This document shows, piece after piece, positions 1 to 10,587 of a stretch of DNA of 64,000 bases (the stretch's first letter is position 1; each line of letters begins with the position of its first letter). This stretch comes from Haematobia irritans (lineage: Eukaryota > Arthropoda > Insecta > Diptera > Muscidae). Where the stretch lies: the NCBI RefSeq assembly GCF_050003625.1, contig NC_134399.1:39324671-39388670 (forward strand), read 5' to 3'. The notes under the pieces were generated by a model that was not told the origin of the DNA, made no database searches, and saw nothing but the letters and a program-made list of their open reading frames with translations. A program made the position numbers and the translations under genes.

Positions 1-596
1 CCGATTTACACTCATATGATCGTAGAGGCCAATGTTTAACTCCGATTTAGTTGAAATTTTACCCAGGAAGTAGAATTAGCATTGTAGCTATGCGTTCCAA
101 ATTTGGTTGAAGTCGGTTCAGATTTAGATATAGCTCCCATATATATGTTTTTCTGATTTCGACAAAAATGGTCAAAATACCAACATTTTCCTTGTAAAAT
201 CGCCACTGCTTAGTCGAAAAGTTGTAAAATTGACTCTAATTTTCCTAAACTTCTAATACATATATATCGAGCGATAAATCATAAATAAACTTTTGCGAAG
301 TTTCCTTAAAATTGCTTCAGATTTAAATGTTTCCCATATTTTTTACTAACATCGTGTTCCGCCCTAGCGCATTAGCCGACTTAAATTTTGAGTCTATAGA
401 TTTTGTAGAAGTCTATCAAATTCTGTCCAGATCGAGTTATATTTAAATGTATGTATTTGGGACAAACCTTTATATATATATTGCCTCCAACACATTTAAC
501 GGATGTGATATGGTATCGAAAATTTAGGTCTACAAAGTGGTGCAGGGTATAATATAGTCGGCCCCGCCCGACTTTAGACTTTCCTAACTTGTTTTT
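1..596 (-). repeat. Fam-1 element, partial (AACAAGTA end at right)
   Basis: The sequence matches the units of the large array at 55.9-63.2 kb: it has the 'gatttagatatagctcccat' block near 120-145, the 'aataccaacattttcc' block, and the closing GC-rich palindrome around 550-575 followed by 'acttgttttt'. The other end lies outside the window. Short open frames here (for example 381-635 on the minus strand) are also found in other copies of the repeat and are not genes. Confidence 0.85.
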
Positions 597-635
597 TTTT
601 GAATTTCTTCGAAAAGTATACACTTTTATCACCAA
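597..635 (+). repeat. tRNA-module element, left fragment (copy H1)
   Basis: The stretch 'cttcgaaaagtatacac...atcaccaaaa' matches, in reverse complement, the end of the related element near 27075-27115. The rest of this copy resumes at 2673, so the Fam-3 element between them was inserted into it. Confidence 0.6.
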
Positions 636-2672
636 AACAAGTAAGTAAAGTAGAAAGTCGGACGGGGCCGACTATATCATACCCTAAACCACCATTACAG
701 AATTAGTAATCATAAGCATTTGTGGGGTAACGTAGTTGCATATTTAAGAAAATTAAGGGGTACATGTCTATGGGTGCTTTGTGTCAATCTGACTATCGCT
801 CATAGTAAATGTTGCCAGGGAAAATGTTCGGTTTACCCTACAATGACAAAAAAAGTTCCCTACTTTCCTATACATTCCCAAACAATTTTCACTACTATAT
901 TTTTCGTTGAATTTAAAAAATTTTACAAACCAAAAATGGTTCTAAGTACTTTATTATCTTAAAACATGAATATGCATCGTATATAACTTAGAATATAAAT
1001 TTGTATTACGACCACGGTTGCCATAGTTGGTAGAATTCTACCCAAATTAGTAATCTTTTTCGTTAAATCTTTATAAAAATAAAATTTTGGAAAAAATTTC
1101 TATAAACAAATTGTTGTGAGAAATTTTTCTATAGAAATAAAATTTTGACAATAAATTCTATAGAAATAAAATTTTGAAAAAAATTTTTATAGAAATAATA
1201 TTTTGAAAAAAAAAAAAAATTCTATAGAAATACAATTTTGACAAAATGTTCCATAGAAATAAAATGTTGACAAAATTCTCTACAGAAGTAAAGTTTACCA
1301 CACATTGTTAAAGATCAAGTCTTGCCGGCTTCTAATTTCCTCCTCTAGAGCCACCAAAATGTAAAAATTATTACAAATTGTGTTGAGTGAAAATGTCCTA
1401 CATTGTGGCCCTACGTCCCTACAAGACGCTAAATATTTGAAAAACCCTACATATAGGGAATTTCCCCTACTTCTAGCAACACTGGCTGTGTTGATATTGC
1501 GCCTACGGAGTTAGTATGCCACTAATATTGAGCCCATTATTAAAAAAGAGAAAATCGTTAAATTAGTGTGGGTAATAAATACAAATTTGTAAAAATCGAG
1601 CAATATTCTTATGTAAGAGCTACAAGTACGTATAAGTACGGTCGGCTAGTACATAAAAATCTGAAATTTGAGTAATGTGGTTAATAAATAAGATTACTAT
1701 GGCCAAATTTGGGAAAATCGAGCGATGCATATATATGGAAGCTATATCTAAATCTGCACCAATTTGCATAATATTTTGCGGGTTTGATTAATACCACAAA
1801 AGGTTACCTTATGCAAGATTTGAGTAAGATCAATTAAGAAATGAGGCCTGTATGGTCAAACATAAGGTTATTAGGGGCGAATTTTTCAAAATCGGGTGAT
1901 ACATATATGGGAGCTATATCTACATCTGAACCAATTTCGATGAAATTTTGCACATATAGTTAGTACTATAGAGGACTGGATCTAGACAACTTTTAGAAAG
2001 ATCGGTTAATAAATAAGGTTTCTATGGGCAAATTTGGGAAAATCGGGCTATACATATATATGGGAGCTATATCTAAATCCGAATCGATTTCGATGATTTT
2101 TTGCACATATAGTTAGTGCTATAGAAGACTACATGTAGCCAAATTTGAGTAAGATCGGTTGATAAATAAGGGTTTTATGGCCAAATTTATAAAAATCGGG
2201 CAATACATATATATGAGAGCTATATCTAAATCTGAACCGATTTGGATGAAATTTTGCAGACTTGAAGGGCGATGGAAAAAATTAGCTTTTCCCAAATTTG
2301 GTGACGATCCGTTTGAAAAAAAGCGCAACGTGACCCCATTTGCCGAAATCGGGCGATACATATATATGGGAGCTATATATCGAAATTTGATCCGATTTCT
2401 TCCAAATTCAATAGTGTTCGTCCTTGTGCCCAAAAAACTCCCTGTACCAAATTTCATCAAAATCGGTTAATAATTGCGACCGGAATCCTGTGAACAACAA
2501 ATACATGGACAGACGGACGGACGGACACCACGCGCTAGATCGACTCAGGAGGTGATTCTGAGTCGAGCGGTATATATTGTATGGGGTCTAAAATCAATAT
2601 TTCTGGTAGGCACATTTTTTGGCCGATCAAACTTATTATACCTTGACCACTATGTGGTGTAGGGTATAAAAA
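636..2672 (+). mobile_element. Fam-3 element, full length, about 2.0 kb
   Basis: It starts AACAAGTAAGTAAAG with the palindrome AGTCGG...CCGACT at about 656-672. It then has a roughly 400-bp leader, a run of degenerate 29-bp repeats (about 1060-1310), a 'ctagagccaccaaaatg' segment, and 153-bp units whose 'gggagctat' blocks begin at 1909, 2062, 2215 and 2368, exactly 153 apart. These are followed by GGAC repeats (2513-2526), a GATCGACTCAGGAGG motif and the hairpin TATACCTTGACCAC...GTGGTGTAGGGTATA. There is no transposase, so it is non-autonomous. The flanks are the two halves of a tRNA-module element with no clear target duplication, which would suit a Helitron/Helentron-like insertion (inference). 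Confidence 0.8.
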
Positions 2673-2900
2673 TCGTTTGTTACAAAATGTTTATTTTTTT
2701 AAATAAAAAAAGTTATTTTTGAACCAACAACACAGTCCATTTCGTTTATATCAAACACTGTTCTTTTTTGACTTTAGGTTTTTAATAACACACAGTTTAC
2801 AGTTCATAGTAAAAATTTAATATAGTAGAATGTAAAGTTGAACATTTTTGCGGAATCTTCCGACAATATCTGGAATATATGTAAAAAAAAAAAGAAAATT

Positions 2901-2966
2901 TGGTCGAAGCAGGGATCGAACCCTCGACCCTGGGCAAGTCGCAAGTCGGTGCCACGGTGCCCAACT
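2901..2966 (-). other. tRNA-like module (RNA polymerase III B-box type), within H1
   Basis: Read on the minus strand it contains GGGTTCGATCCCTGC, a perfect match to the T-arm/B-box consensus GGTTCGANTCC, preceded by GGGCACCGTGGCACCG. It is not a clean cloverleaf, and the same module occurs on the plus strand at 26780-26848 in the other copy, so it is a repeat component rather than a functional tRNA gene. Confidence 0.5.
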
Positions 2967-3074
2967 AAATGTATTTTTCTTTTAAATAAACTTTGTTTAA
3001 TCGGCTCGTGGGCGCCGCAAGCTATGCTATATAAATATAACTTATATGGGTAATTGTCTATTTATGACAATAAC

Positions 3075-3144
3075 GGCTACATAGCTCAGTGGATAGTGTG
3101 TTGGCTTACAAATTGCATGGTCCGCGGTTCGATTCTCCGTCCAG
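3075..3144 (+). other. tRNA-like module resembling tRNA-Val(TAC), within H1
   Basis: It has TAGCTCAGTGGATAG (A-box/D-arm), an anticodon-loop-like CTTACAA, and GCGGTTCGATTCTCCG (B-box/T-arm) in the right order and spacing. No CCA-type 3' end or pol III T-run follows immediately, and two more copies exist (26606-26673 minus, 48593-48642 minus). It is therefore a tRNA-derived part of a repeat; the Val assignment rests only on the loop. Confidence 0.5.
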
Positions 3145-3469
3145 GCAAAAGGTAAAAAAAAATTTTGAAAATTTATAAAATCGTATAATTTCTTCTACAT
3201 TGTTTGTATTACAGAAAAAGGTGCTAATAACTAAAAAACTTCGTGGAAGTGAGAAAGATGTAAGAAAAAATGCAATTAGCCTGAAATTTTTTTTTTGAGT
3301 TAGGCTTTATGAAATTGGTTTTACATCCTGGAAAAGAATAAACGTTTCTCACAAAAAGTATATACTTTTCTTCCAAATACACTTCCTTTCAACGAAAAGC
3401 AAATGAGAAACGAACTTTTTTTGTCTAAAATTTCGTTTGGAAGGAAAGAATTGTTTTGTTGCGTGTACG

Positions 3470-3955
3470 ATTTCTATAAGCCCAAGAAATAAAATCGAGA
3501 GATCGGTCTATATGGGGGCTATATCAAAACATGGACCGATACTCAAAAATTTTGACACACCTCTTTATGGTTTTAAAATAATTTTCAGGCAAATTAGATA
3601 AAAACTACGAATTCTAGAAGCCCAATACAATACCCAAAATCGGGAGGTCGGTTTATATGGGGACTATATCAAAACCTGTATATATCCCATCTTCGAATTT
3701 ACCTGCAGACAAAATACGAGTTTGTGCAATATTTCAGCACGATTGCATTATTGAAGACTGTAGTGTGATTACAACAGACAGACAGATAACCAGACAGACA
3801 GACGGACAGACGTATGTCCTGAGCAGAGAAATATTTCGACCACAGGACTTATCATCAAACAAGAATGTCGTAAAAAGGGAATCCGCGAAAATACCACAGA
3901 GCCACTTTCTCGCAGATTGTGATTGTTTTGTCGGCCGTCTGAAGGCATGAATAAA
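3470..3955 (+). repeat. Fam-4 element fragment
   Basis: It contains 'ggtctatatgggggctatatc' and 'gcaatatttcagcacgattg' blocks and a GACAGACAGACGG tract (3777-3812), matching in reverse complement the complete Fam-4 copy at 49358-50820. The AACAAGTA terminus is missing and the units are diverged. Confidence 0.65.
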
Positions 3956-4017
3956 TTAGAAAATCGGGCGGGCCGACGAAAACTTATGCTTTATGAGCGT
4001 GGGTGCAAAGTTTATCG

Positions 4018-4328
4018 TGAATTCTGAGTCGATCTAAGCATGTCCGTCCGTCCGTCTGTTGAAATCACGCTAACTTCCGAACGAAACAAGCTATCGACTT
4101 GAAACTTGGCACAAGTAGTTTTTATCGATGTAGGTCGGATGGTATTGAAAATGGGCCATATCGGTCCACTTTTACGTATAGCCCCCATATAAAGGGACCC
4201 TCAGATTTGGCTTGTGGAGCCTCTAACAGAAGCATATTTCATCCGATCCGGCTGAAATTTGGTATATGGTGTTGGTATATGGTCTCTAACAACCATGCAA
4301 AAATTGGTCCACATCGGTCCATAATTAT
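4018..4328 (-). repeat. Fam-2 element, hairpin-side part, interrupted by the LINE
   Basis: It reads 'gaattctgagtcgatctaag', GTCCGTCCGTCC and then 'cgacttgaaacttggcac' and the first unit, as in the full copy at 46875-48578. It stops in the middle of a unit at 'ccataattat'; the same unit resumes at 10588. The outer hairpin is missing. Confidence 0.8.
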
Positions 4329-4602
4329 TTCATTTTTTTTCATTTCACTTTATTTATAATCATAATCAGAAGCTCAAATAAGGCCAAAATTGATTACAAA
4401 AGTTTTACATTGGTTTGACACTTAATTATAAAATATAATTTAAGCTCATCAACATCAATACTATATATAATTTTTGAATGTGTTATTAATATACTATTCA
4501 AGATTCAAGAACCTAACACGAACATGGATGAATGGAAGGAAAAAGAGATGTTTGTAGCGTAAACACAGTTCGAAAAATTTAAGTGTTAGCTATGGTAGAT
4601 GT

Positions 4603-7392
4603 TCATAACCGAGATAAAACCAGTTCCTTAAACTTAAAACATGGCAAATTAAAATTTCTATTTTCGTAAGGTATTAAGGTATTCCATAGGCGTGTGACTC
4701 GAATTAGGAACAATCGCTGCATCACCAAAGTCTGAAAACGGGGCATTACCAACGCATGCATTCTACTCGAACCTCCAAACTGGAATCTTTCTGCCAGATT
4801 TGGTGGTGTCCTAAATTTAAGTACTTTGTAAAACAACATCATGGTTCTAAGCTTCATGAAGTTATCGAATGTACAACCTAGGAGTTCAATTGAGCGAGAT
4901 GTGACATGATCATAATAACCCAAGTGATATATGTAGCGAACAATACGATTAAAACACATTTTCAAATGATGAAGGCTACCTAAAGTGGATCCTGAGAATA
5001 CCTCAAGTCCATACGTAATATGCGGCAGAATCAAACTAATCCCAATCTTCTTCCTTACACCAAATGGTATAGCGGACGATGTGTTATATACCCTTCGCAG
5101 AATGGTAGTGACATTTGATATAACTTTGTTCACATGCTTATCGAATTTCAAGTGATTATCCAGGCAAAAACCCAATACTCTCATTTCACTTACGTTATGA
5201 AGAATATTACCGCCAATATTAAAACGTAACGACGTGTTACCGTAAGATTTAAATATCATAGACTTCGACTTGCCGGCATTCACATCTATGAAATTATCCA
5301 AACACCACACAGAAATCCTTTCAAGCTCGGCATTAACAGCTTGCTGAAAGTTTACGTCCTCAATTCCGACTACTAACAACTGCAAATCATCTGCGTACAA
5401 ATAAGGTTTAGCAAAATTTATCACATCAAAAATATCATTCATGTAGATGGAAAACAAAAGTGGGCCCAATATAGATCCCTGTGGAACACCACGGTATACG
5501 CTGCGGACATCAGAAGTGACACCCTTCCACTGCACATACTGAGTTCTGCTACACATGAATGTCCTGATAAGATTGCAAAACCCAGAAGACAATCCATACA
5601 CTGCATATAGTTTGTTAATTAGTACTTCATGGCTAATTGAATCGAATGCTCTACTAAAGTCCAAACTCAATAAAACCGTAAATCGTCGATGATCAATATT
5701 TCCCCTGATATCATCAACAAGCTCGGCCATGAGGGTTGTGGTACTGTGGCCTTTTCTAAAACCAGATTGGCAAGGAGAGAGGTAATTATTATCTGACAAG
5801 TGCTCAGAGACTTGGTCATTTATAAGAATTTCAAAGACCTTTGACAGACATGGCAGAATACTAATAGGTCGAAAGTCGGTATAGCTCTGGGGATGACGAA
5901 CCTTAGGTATGGGTACAACCCTAGCACACGTCCACTGTTTAGGAAACATCGAAGTCATAATTATAGTGTTCATTATGTGGATAAAGTGGTGCGACACTAA
6001 TGGAAAAATTATCTTGATAAATTTTAATGGTATTCTATCGCTTCCAATAGCATTAGATTTAATCCTGTTAATAGCAGACCATACCTCTTCCACATCAACA
6101 TTTCTCATAGAAAACCCTTCTTCTGAATTACCCCCATCGACCACAATAAGCGGAGGATTAGCCAAAGGTGGAACCGTGAAAAAATTGTTGCAGGCATTAA
6201 CATCAATGTCAAAATCCACAGAGCCGTCATCAAGATATCCAAGATTTTTCAACTCTCTCCACATATCCTTTGTCGATGATGTCGAAAAAAATTGCCTGAA
6301 ATGCATTCTTTTCCTTTTCCTAATCACCGATTTTAAACGGTTCCTATACCTGCAAAATGTCTTCCAGTTGTCGTCATTCCTGTCCTCAACATAGGCTCTA
6401 TAAGCGTAATCCCTCATCTCTGTAGCCACCAATATGGGCCGGGCACGCATCCAATTACTCTCATCCCTTTCGCGCAAAAACCTAGTCGGCACGCGTCTAT
6501 CTAGCATTCCAAGGATAACACTATTAAAAATATCAATCTGTACATTAGGATCATTGGTTCCGTAAATGTCATTAATACTTGATTCCTCAAGATCCACGTA
6601 ACACTGCGAGAGATCAAGGCTAGCGTAGTCATAAATCATCGAACCAGATGGGCTAACTGTTTTTGATATATTATAAGAGATATATATGGCAGCGTGACAG
6701 GAGTTGAGAACAGGGAACAGAAATTGCCCCTTATTCCGGACAAGACCCATGTCGCTTACGATAAAGTAGTCAATCAGCGACGAACTACTTGAGTGATGAC
6801 AAAAATGAGTTGGAAGGGCGTTGTGGGTTATGCAAAGATCATACCTACCAGCAAACGACCTAACTTCGACGCTTCTAGTAAACAGATCTACATTAAAGTC
6901 TCCCATAATTATGGTTTTTTCAAAGCGTGAAGTTAAATCCCCAACGACGGCCTCGCATCTAGATATATTTCCATAAGGTAGGTAGATAACGCCCACTAAC
7001 ACCTTGGTGCCACAAACAGACTCAATCTCAACGAATAAGCCCTCTGCGACACAAAAATCTTCCAAACGGTAAACAATCTTCGCCCTCAAATCTGATTTCA
7101 CATATATGGCGACACCACCACCCCGGCCAACAGATCGATCCATACGATACAAGCGATAACCCGTAATAGCAACCGCATTATCCATTACATATTCCTTTAA
7201 CCACGTTTCCGAAACTCCAATAATATCAAAAATACCATTACTGAAAATCTCGCGAACTTCATCCATTTTGGAAGAATTACTATTAGGTACGATACTTTGA
7301 GCGTTAAAATGAATTACGTTCAAATTGGCAGAGCTCAGACCGATATTGCTAATTGCGTTTACACTAATAACATTGCCAAGATTACTAGCCAT
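4603..7392 (-). CDS. LINE ORF2: apurinic-type endonuclease and reverse transcriptase
   Basis: This 929-residue ORF encodes the enzyme that nicks target DNA and copies the element RNA into it. The N-terminal endonuclease/exonuclease/phosphatase domain (about residues 24-240) shows FNAQS (N30), SETWL (E62), MGDFNVDL (163-170), LIDYFIVS (D208) and a final SCH (231-233), where the family usually has SDH. The reverse transcriptase shows FRPISILP (507-514), LDFSRAFD (577-584), GVPQGSILGPLLF (635-647) and the catalytic YADD (666-669), followed by a thumb/C-terminal region with no RNase H motif that I recognise. No internal stop or frameshift is present, and the length is normal for CR1/Jockey-type ORF2. 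The first in-frame ATG lies at 7392. Whether it is catalytically active depends on the SCH change. Confidence 0.93.
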   Translation of the reverse strand: MASNLGNVISVNAISNIGLSSANLNVIHFNAQSIVPNSNSSKMDEVREIFSNGIFDIIGVSETWLKEYVMDNAVAITGYRLYRMDRSVGRGGGVAIYVKSDLRAKIVYRLEDFCVAEGLFVEIESVCGTKVLVGVIYLPYGNISRCEAVVGDLTSRFEKTIIMGDFNVDLFTRSVEVRSFAGRYDLCITHNALPTHFCHHSSSSSLIDYFIVSDMGLVRNKGQFLFPVLNSCHAAIYISYNISKTVSPSGSMIYDYASLDLSQCYVDLEESSINDIYGTNDPNVQIDIFNSVILGMLDRRVPTRFLRERDESNWMRARPILVATEMRDYAYRAYVEDRNDDNWKTFCRYRNRLKSVIRKRKRMHFRQFFSTSSTKDMWRELKNLGYLDDGSVDFDIDVNACNNFFTVPPLANPPLIVVDGGNSEEGFSMRNVDVEEVWSAINRIKSNAIGSDRIPLKFIKIIFPLVSHHFIHIMNTIIMTSMFPKQWTCARVVPIPKVRHPQSYTDFRPISILPCLSKVFEILINDQVSEHLSDNNYLSPCQSGFRKGHSTTTLMAELVDDIRGNIDHRRFTVLLSLDFSRAFDSISHEVLINKLYAVYGLSSGFCNLIRTFMCSRTQYVQWKGVTSDVRSVYRGVPQGSILGPLLFSIYMNDIFDVINFAKPYLYADDLQLLVVGIEDVNFQQAVNAELERISVWCLDNFIDVNAGKSKSMIFKSYGNTSLRFNIGGNILHNVSEMRVLGFCLDNHLKFDKHVNKVISNVTTILRRVYNTSSAIPFGVRKKIGISLILPHITYGLEVFSGSTLGSLHHLKMCFNRIVRYIYHLGYYDHVTSRSIELLGCTFDNFMKLRTMMLFYKVLKFRTPPNLAERFQFGGSSRMHALVMPRFQTLVMQRLFLIRVTRLWNTLIPYENRNFNLPCFKFKELVLSRL

Positions 7393-8944
7393 ACTCGCTA
7401 TTCATTCGGTTCATCCATGTTCGTGAAAAACTCCTAACCCTTAATTTTAGTATATACAATAACTTAAATCTACTATGTCTTAAAATTATATAATTGTGTC
7501 GATTCATCATTATTAACCAAGTAACAAATATCATTATTTCAAATCCTAGCCGTTCAAAGTAATCCGATCCTTACTATGACTAAAAAAAACAAGTTATGTA
7601 GCCTATAATAAAAACACATATTTCATATCATTTGTTCATATCAGCATTATAAACGCTACCACTACCAGAAATAACTTCTAGCCTCTTACAACCAACTCGT
7701 ACAAAGAACGAATTTCAATTTATAATAGTTACCGTTATGAAAGAAACTCTCTCCAAAAATTTTAAATATAAAAATCAAGAGACTTACAGCCTATTATGGT
7801 ATCCACTACAGATTTCTTTATTCAAATAAGGTTGTATCATTCAATTAAAAGTGAGACGTGGCACCCATAATGGAAAAGCAAAAGTATTGTTTAAAATAAT
7901 ATCGTTTAAAAAATGAAGTTATGAATATGTTCATCACGGATAAACGAATTTCAAAACAACTAACGGAATCTGTTGTAAATATATCTCATAGATTCACATC
8001 GCGCTGAGATTGTTCAGCACATGCTTCCAAAATCATGTGACACCGAGTACGAGAAAAAAATAAATTGAGCTACATTTTTAAGCAATTTCAGAAATTTTAA
8101 ATCCGAGTAAACTTATTGCAAAAAAACTAAAAAAACGAAATGCAACACGATATCCTCTCTTCTTTCTGCAACTTTCAGAATAATATTAGTTGCAGAAGTA
8201 ACGAAACGTCCAGAGAGAATTGGATTAAGACAAAAAGGCATATTCACAATCTGCTCAGAGGGCTTTAACTTATTAAGAATTCATAATACACGAATAGTTG
8301 GCAACCCTGGTAAAAGGATATATACAGTAAGCGTCGTAATAAAGTGTACATATCCATCAGTTTCAAAATAATTTCTTGCTGAGTCTTTATATCTACGATT
8401 TTATTAAACATCACTTGGTTCACATAAAGAGTATTTAGGTCTATATTTAAACATAGAATTCAAAAATGTGAAACGTAACTTTGCAAAACTCTTTATTAAA
8501 ACAAACCTTTGTACACTTCATTTTGACACTTATTGTATTTTGTAGTAGTTATGAAACCGATAGTGATTAGCGTAACGACACTCATTTTATAATGATCTTT
8601 GATGGGTACATATTTATTGACAAATTGCATTCCAGGTTAGTTTTAAAGGAAAAAAAAATAAGTGTAGTTTCAACACAGGAAAGATGATTTTATTAATTAT
8701 AATACATATAATTTAACAATTTATATATTTTTGAAACTATATATTGAGAATACTATTAACTTATTTATTATTTTTTTTTTATTAAATATAACTCCATGAA
8801 TACAATATTTTTTTTTATTTTTCTTTTATTTTTTTTTTTACAATCTTAATAATATCATAAGTACAAAAATTCTTTTTAATGTTAACATTTTGAGAATCCA
8901 TTATATACGTACATAAAAAAATAACATGACCTTAACAAAACCAG
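7393..8944. other. Inter-ORF spacer of the LINE, about 1.55 kb, nothing recognised
   Basis: This AT-rich sequence separates ORF1 from ORF2 and holds no long open frame on either strand. It includes T-rich runs at about 8766-8832. The gap is much longer than is usual between LINE ORFs, so it may contain a nested insertion. One end-like motif (GGCAACCCTG, 8303-8312) resembles a hAT terminus, but I found no partner end or target duplication. Confidence 0.4.
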
Positions 8945-9115
8945 TTAGATTTCCGATTCTAGGGAAAACTCTTTCACAAGCGCAAGTAATTTTTCAGCAT
9001 TCAACTTAAGTTCCTTCCCATCTAAGAGGAAAACTTTAACTTCCGGAATGTCCTTGTTGATAAGGAAAAACTTCTTAATCTTACTGCGTTTTAGTAATTT
9101 TCTGCATTTTAGCTC
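8945..9115 (-). pseudogene. Frameshifted C-terminal part of LINE ORF1
   Basis: Immediately after the ORF1 stop near 9109, another minus-strand frame stays open for about 57 codons to a TAA at 8945-8947. It has a Lys/Leu-rich composition (KCRKLLKRSKIKKFF, then a DGKELKLN stretch) that continues the predicted C-terminal domain of ORF1. A single small indel at about 9110-9118 would explain it. The continuation is inference, but it is supported by its position and by the open length in a stop-rich background. Confidence 0.6.
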
Positions 9116-9834
9116 ATTTTAGCTGCCAGTGGCGTCAAATTATCATTTAGGAAGATCCTTGAGTTTATGTCGGTATCGATAACATCCTTCAATTTGATAT
9201 CTCGCTTCGACATGTAGCTTTTATACAGCTGGTCGCGTTTAAATATGCTATTAAATTTTACTATGACAACCTTCTTCCTCCTGATATATGTGCATATATT
9301 TATGTCGCTATGTTGTACCTCAATATTAAGAAAATTACCAATCTTGAAAATAGCAGAATGCAAGTCCTCGTTGGACAAATCAGAAGGCATACCACTTATA
9401 AGTATATCTCCTCTATTAAGCTGTCGGCGCAACCCGTTGTTTTCCATTTCTAGCTGAGATATCTTTGTTTTAACAAAATTCTCGGTTTCTAGGTTCTTTG
9501 CTATACAACTGGATAATTCTGATTTAATATCCTTCAATTGCAACATGACATCCTCGACAACAATTTTTGAAAGCTGTTTTAAGCCAGCATCCAGTGCGGC
9601 AAGCATCTCAGTTACATTTCCAGGTTGTTTATTCGGCTGCTGCTGGGAGTTGACACAAGTGAAACATCTGAAAAGTACACCACCTTTGCTTGATTTTATC
9701 AACTCAACCATGGATTCGGTCAGGGCAGCATTTTTAGAAGCCGCACAACGAACATGAAAATCAAGAGCGCACGACCCACAGGTTAACATCTTAGCTCCAG
9801 AAACACACTTTTTACAACTCTCGCACTGCGTCAT
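9109..9834 (-). CDS. LINE ORF1: PHD-type zinc finger, coiled coil, nucleic-acid-binding C-terminus
   Basis: This 241-residue protein probably binds the element RNA to form the retrotransposition particle (known for LINE ORF1 proteins). Residues 4-60 form a complete C4HC3 PHD pattern: C4-x2-C7, C19-x2-C22, H27-x2-C30, C57-x2-C60. Residues 70-140 are charged and heptad-like (LKQLSKIV, LKDIKSEL, ISQLEMENNGLRRQL), consistent with a coiled coil. From about 147, ILISGMPSDLSNEDLH to IFLNDNLTPLAAKM resembles the baculovirus FP-like C-terminal domain found in many insect LINE ORF1 proteins. The frame ends early because of an indel; the remainder is at 8945-9115. The start ATG at 9834 directly precedes the zinc finger. 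Confidence 0.85.
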   Translation of the reverse strand: MTQCESCKKCVSGAKMLTCGSCALDFHVRCAASKNAALTESMVELIKSSKGGVLFRCFTCVNSQQQPNKQPGNVTEMLAALDAGLKQLSKIVVEDVMLQLKDIKSELSSCIAKNLETENFVKTKISQLEMENNGLRRQLNRGDILISGMPSDLSNEDLHSAIFKIGNFLNIEVQHSDINICTYIRRKKVVIVKFNSIFKRDQLYKSYMSKRDIKLKDVIDTDINSRIFLNDNLTPLAAKMS

Positions 9835-10587
9835 TTTTACACTATATTTTTGCAGTCTTTAATGTATTCCAAAATTTGCTTTTATTTTGTGTTAATTCTC
9901 TGGTATGCAACAAGCGAAGTTTTTTTTATGTTTTGCTTCTTTGTATATATGAAGCAGCAATAAGCGATATAAGAGATATGTATATTCTCTCGTATTTTAC
10001 AGTTTTGTCTAATACACACTTGCCATTGTGCTCTCTTTAACTAAACAATTTACAACAATTCATAATCGGATCTCTTTAGTTTCAAATTGTTTTAATATGC
10101 TCTCTTGTTTGTGCAATCGTAAGATGCCACTGCAAATTAAGTAGTGCCCACTATATTATTTATTTGTTTTATTTTGTTGACATTTGTTACTTTCACAACA
10201 ACACTACGCACTAACTAGTTTTTCGAGTTTCTCTATATTATGATCTCTTTATGCATCACCATAGTTATAAGAGTTTAATCGTTTTCCTTATATGATCTCA
10301 ATTTATGACATTACACTATTGATTGTTGTAGAAGGGGCTGAAGGGTACGAGAGCGCCCAATCACATGTTATAGACGAGTTATATTTTATTGTTTTTTTTT
10401 ATTAAAATGTTCAACAAGAAATTGATCGAAATATTCCAACTGCTAACAAACAATTTGAATCCTCTAAAACAGATGAACGAAATCTTTATTCCACGCAAAT
10501 CAAAACTGAATTTACTACCGTATTTCACCGTATTTTTGGATTACTTTGAAGAGCTAAGAAAAACACGTCTACTCTCGTGTCATTACG
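9835..10587 (-). promoter_or_regulatory. LINE 5' region (5' UTR, presumed internal promoter)
   Basis: This 750-bp stretch lies between the 5' edge of the LINE, set by the AATTAT target duplication, and the ORF1 ATG. It is AT-rich with repeated 'tctctt' motifs (for example near 10035, 10073, 10103) and no ORF that I trust. LINEs usually carry their promoter here, but I see no specific motif that proves it. Confidence 0.45.

Larger units (their letters stand above)
2673..3465 (+). mobile_element. Element with two divergent tRNA-like modules (copy H1, main part)
   Basis: A second copy lies inverted at 26336-27235; both share the AT-rich ends, the 'ctatgctatataaatataac' middle and the 'gaggtgctaa...aaaaacttcgtgg' segment. 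H1 carries a tRNA-like module on each strand (2901-2966 minus, 3075-3144 plus). No ORF is conserved. It may be a composite SINE or a MITE that has captured tRNA-like sequence; I cannot assign a class. Confidence 0.6.
4329..10587 (-). mobile_element. Non-LTR retrotransposon (LINE), near full length, CR1/Jockey-type
   Basis: This 6.26-kb minus-strand element has a 5' region (9835-10587), ORF1 with a PHD-type zinc finger, an inter-ORF spacer, ORF2 with endonuclease and reverse transcriptase, and a 3' end rich in A/AATG (4329-4370 region on the plus strand). It sits inside one unit of a Fam-2 element with the hexamer AATTAT at both edges (4323-4328 and 10588-10593), a short target-site duplication. 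PHD-containing ORF1 proteins are known from CR1-like insect LINEs, so I favour that group over R1 or I types, but clade assignment needs a phylogeny. ORF2 is open throughout and ORF1 has one frameshift, so the insertion looks recent. Confidence 0.85.

Noticed and set aside
3075..3144. Functional tRNA gene
   Set aside because: The T-arm and A-box are good, but the module is repeated with damage in two other copies and lacks a nearby pol III terminator; treated as part of a repeat.
5909..6394. 161-residue plus-strand frame
   Set aside because: It is opposite LINE ORF2 and shows no motif; a shadow frame.
8303..8312. hAT terminus (GGCAACCCTG) in the LINE spacer
   Set aside because: No partner end and no 8-bp duplication were found within the spacer.
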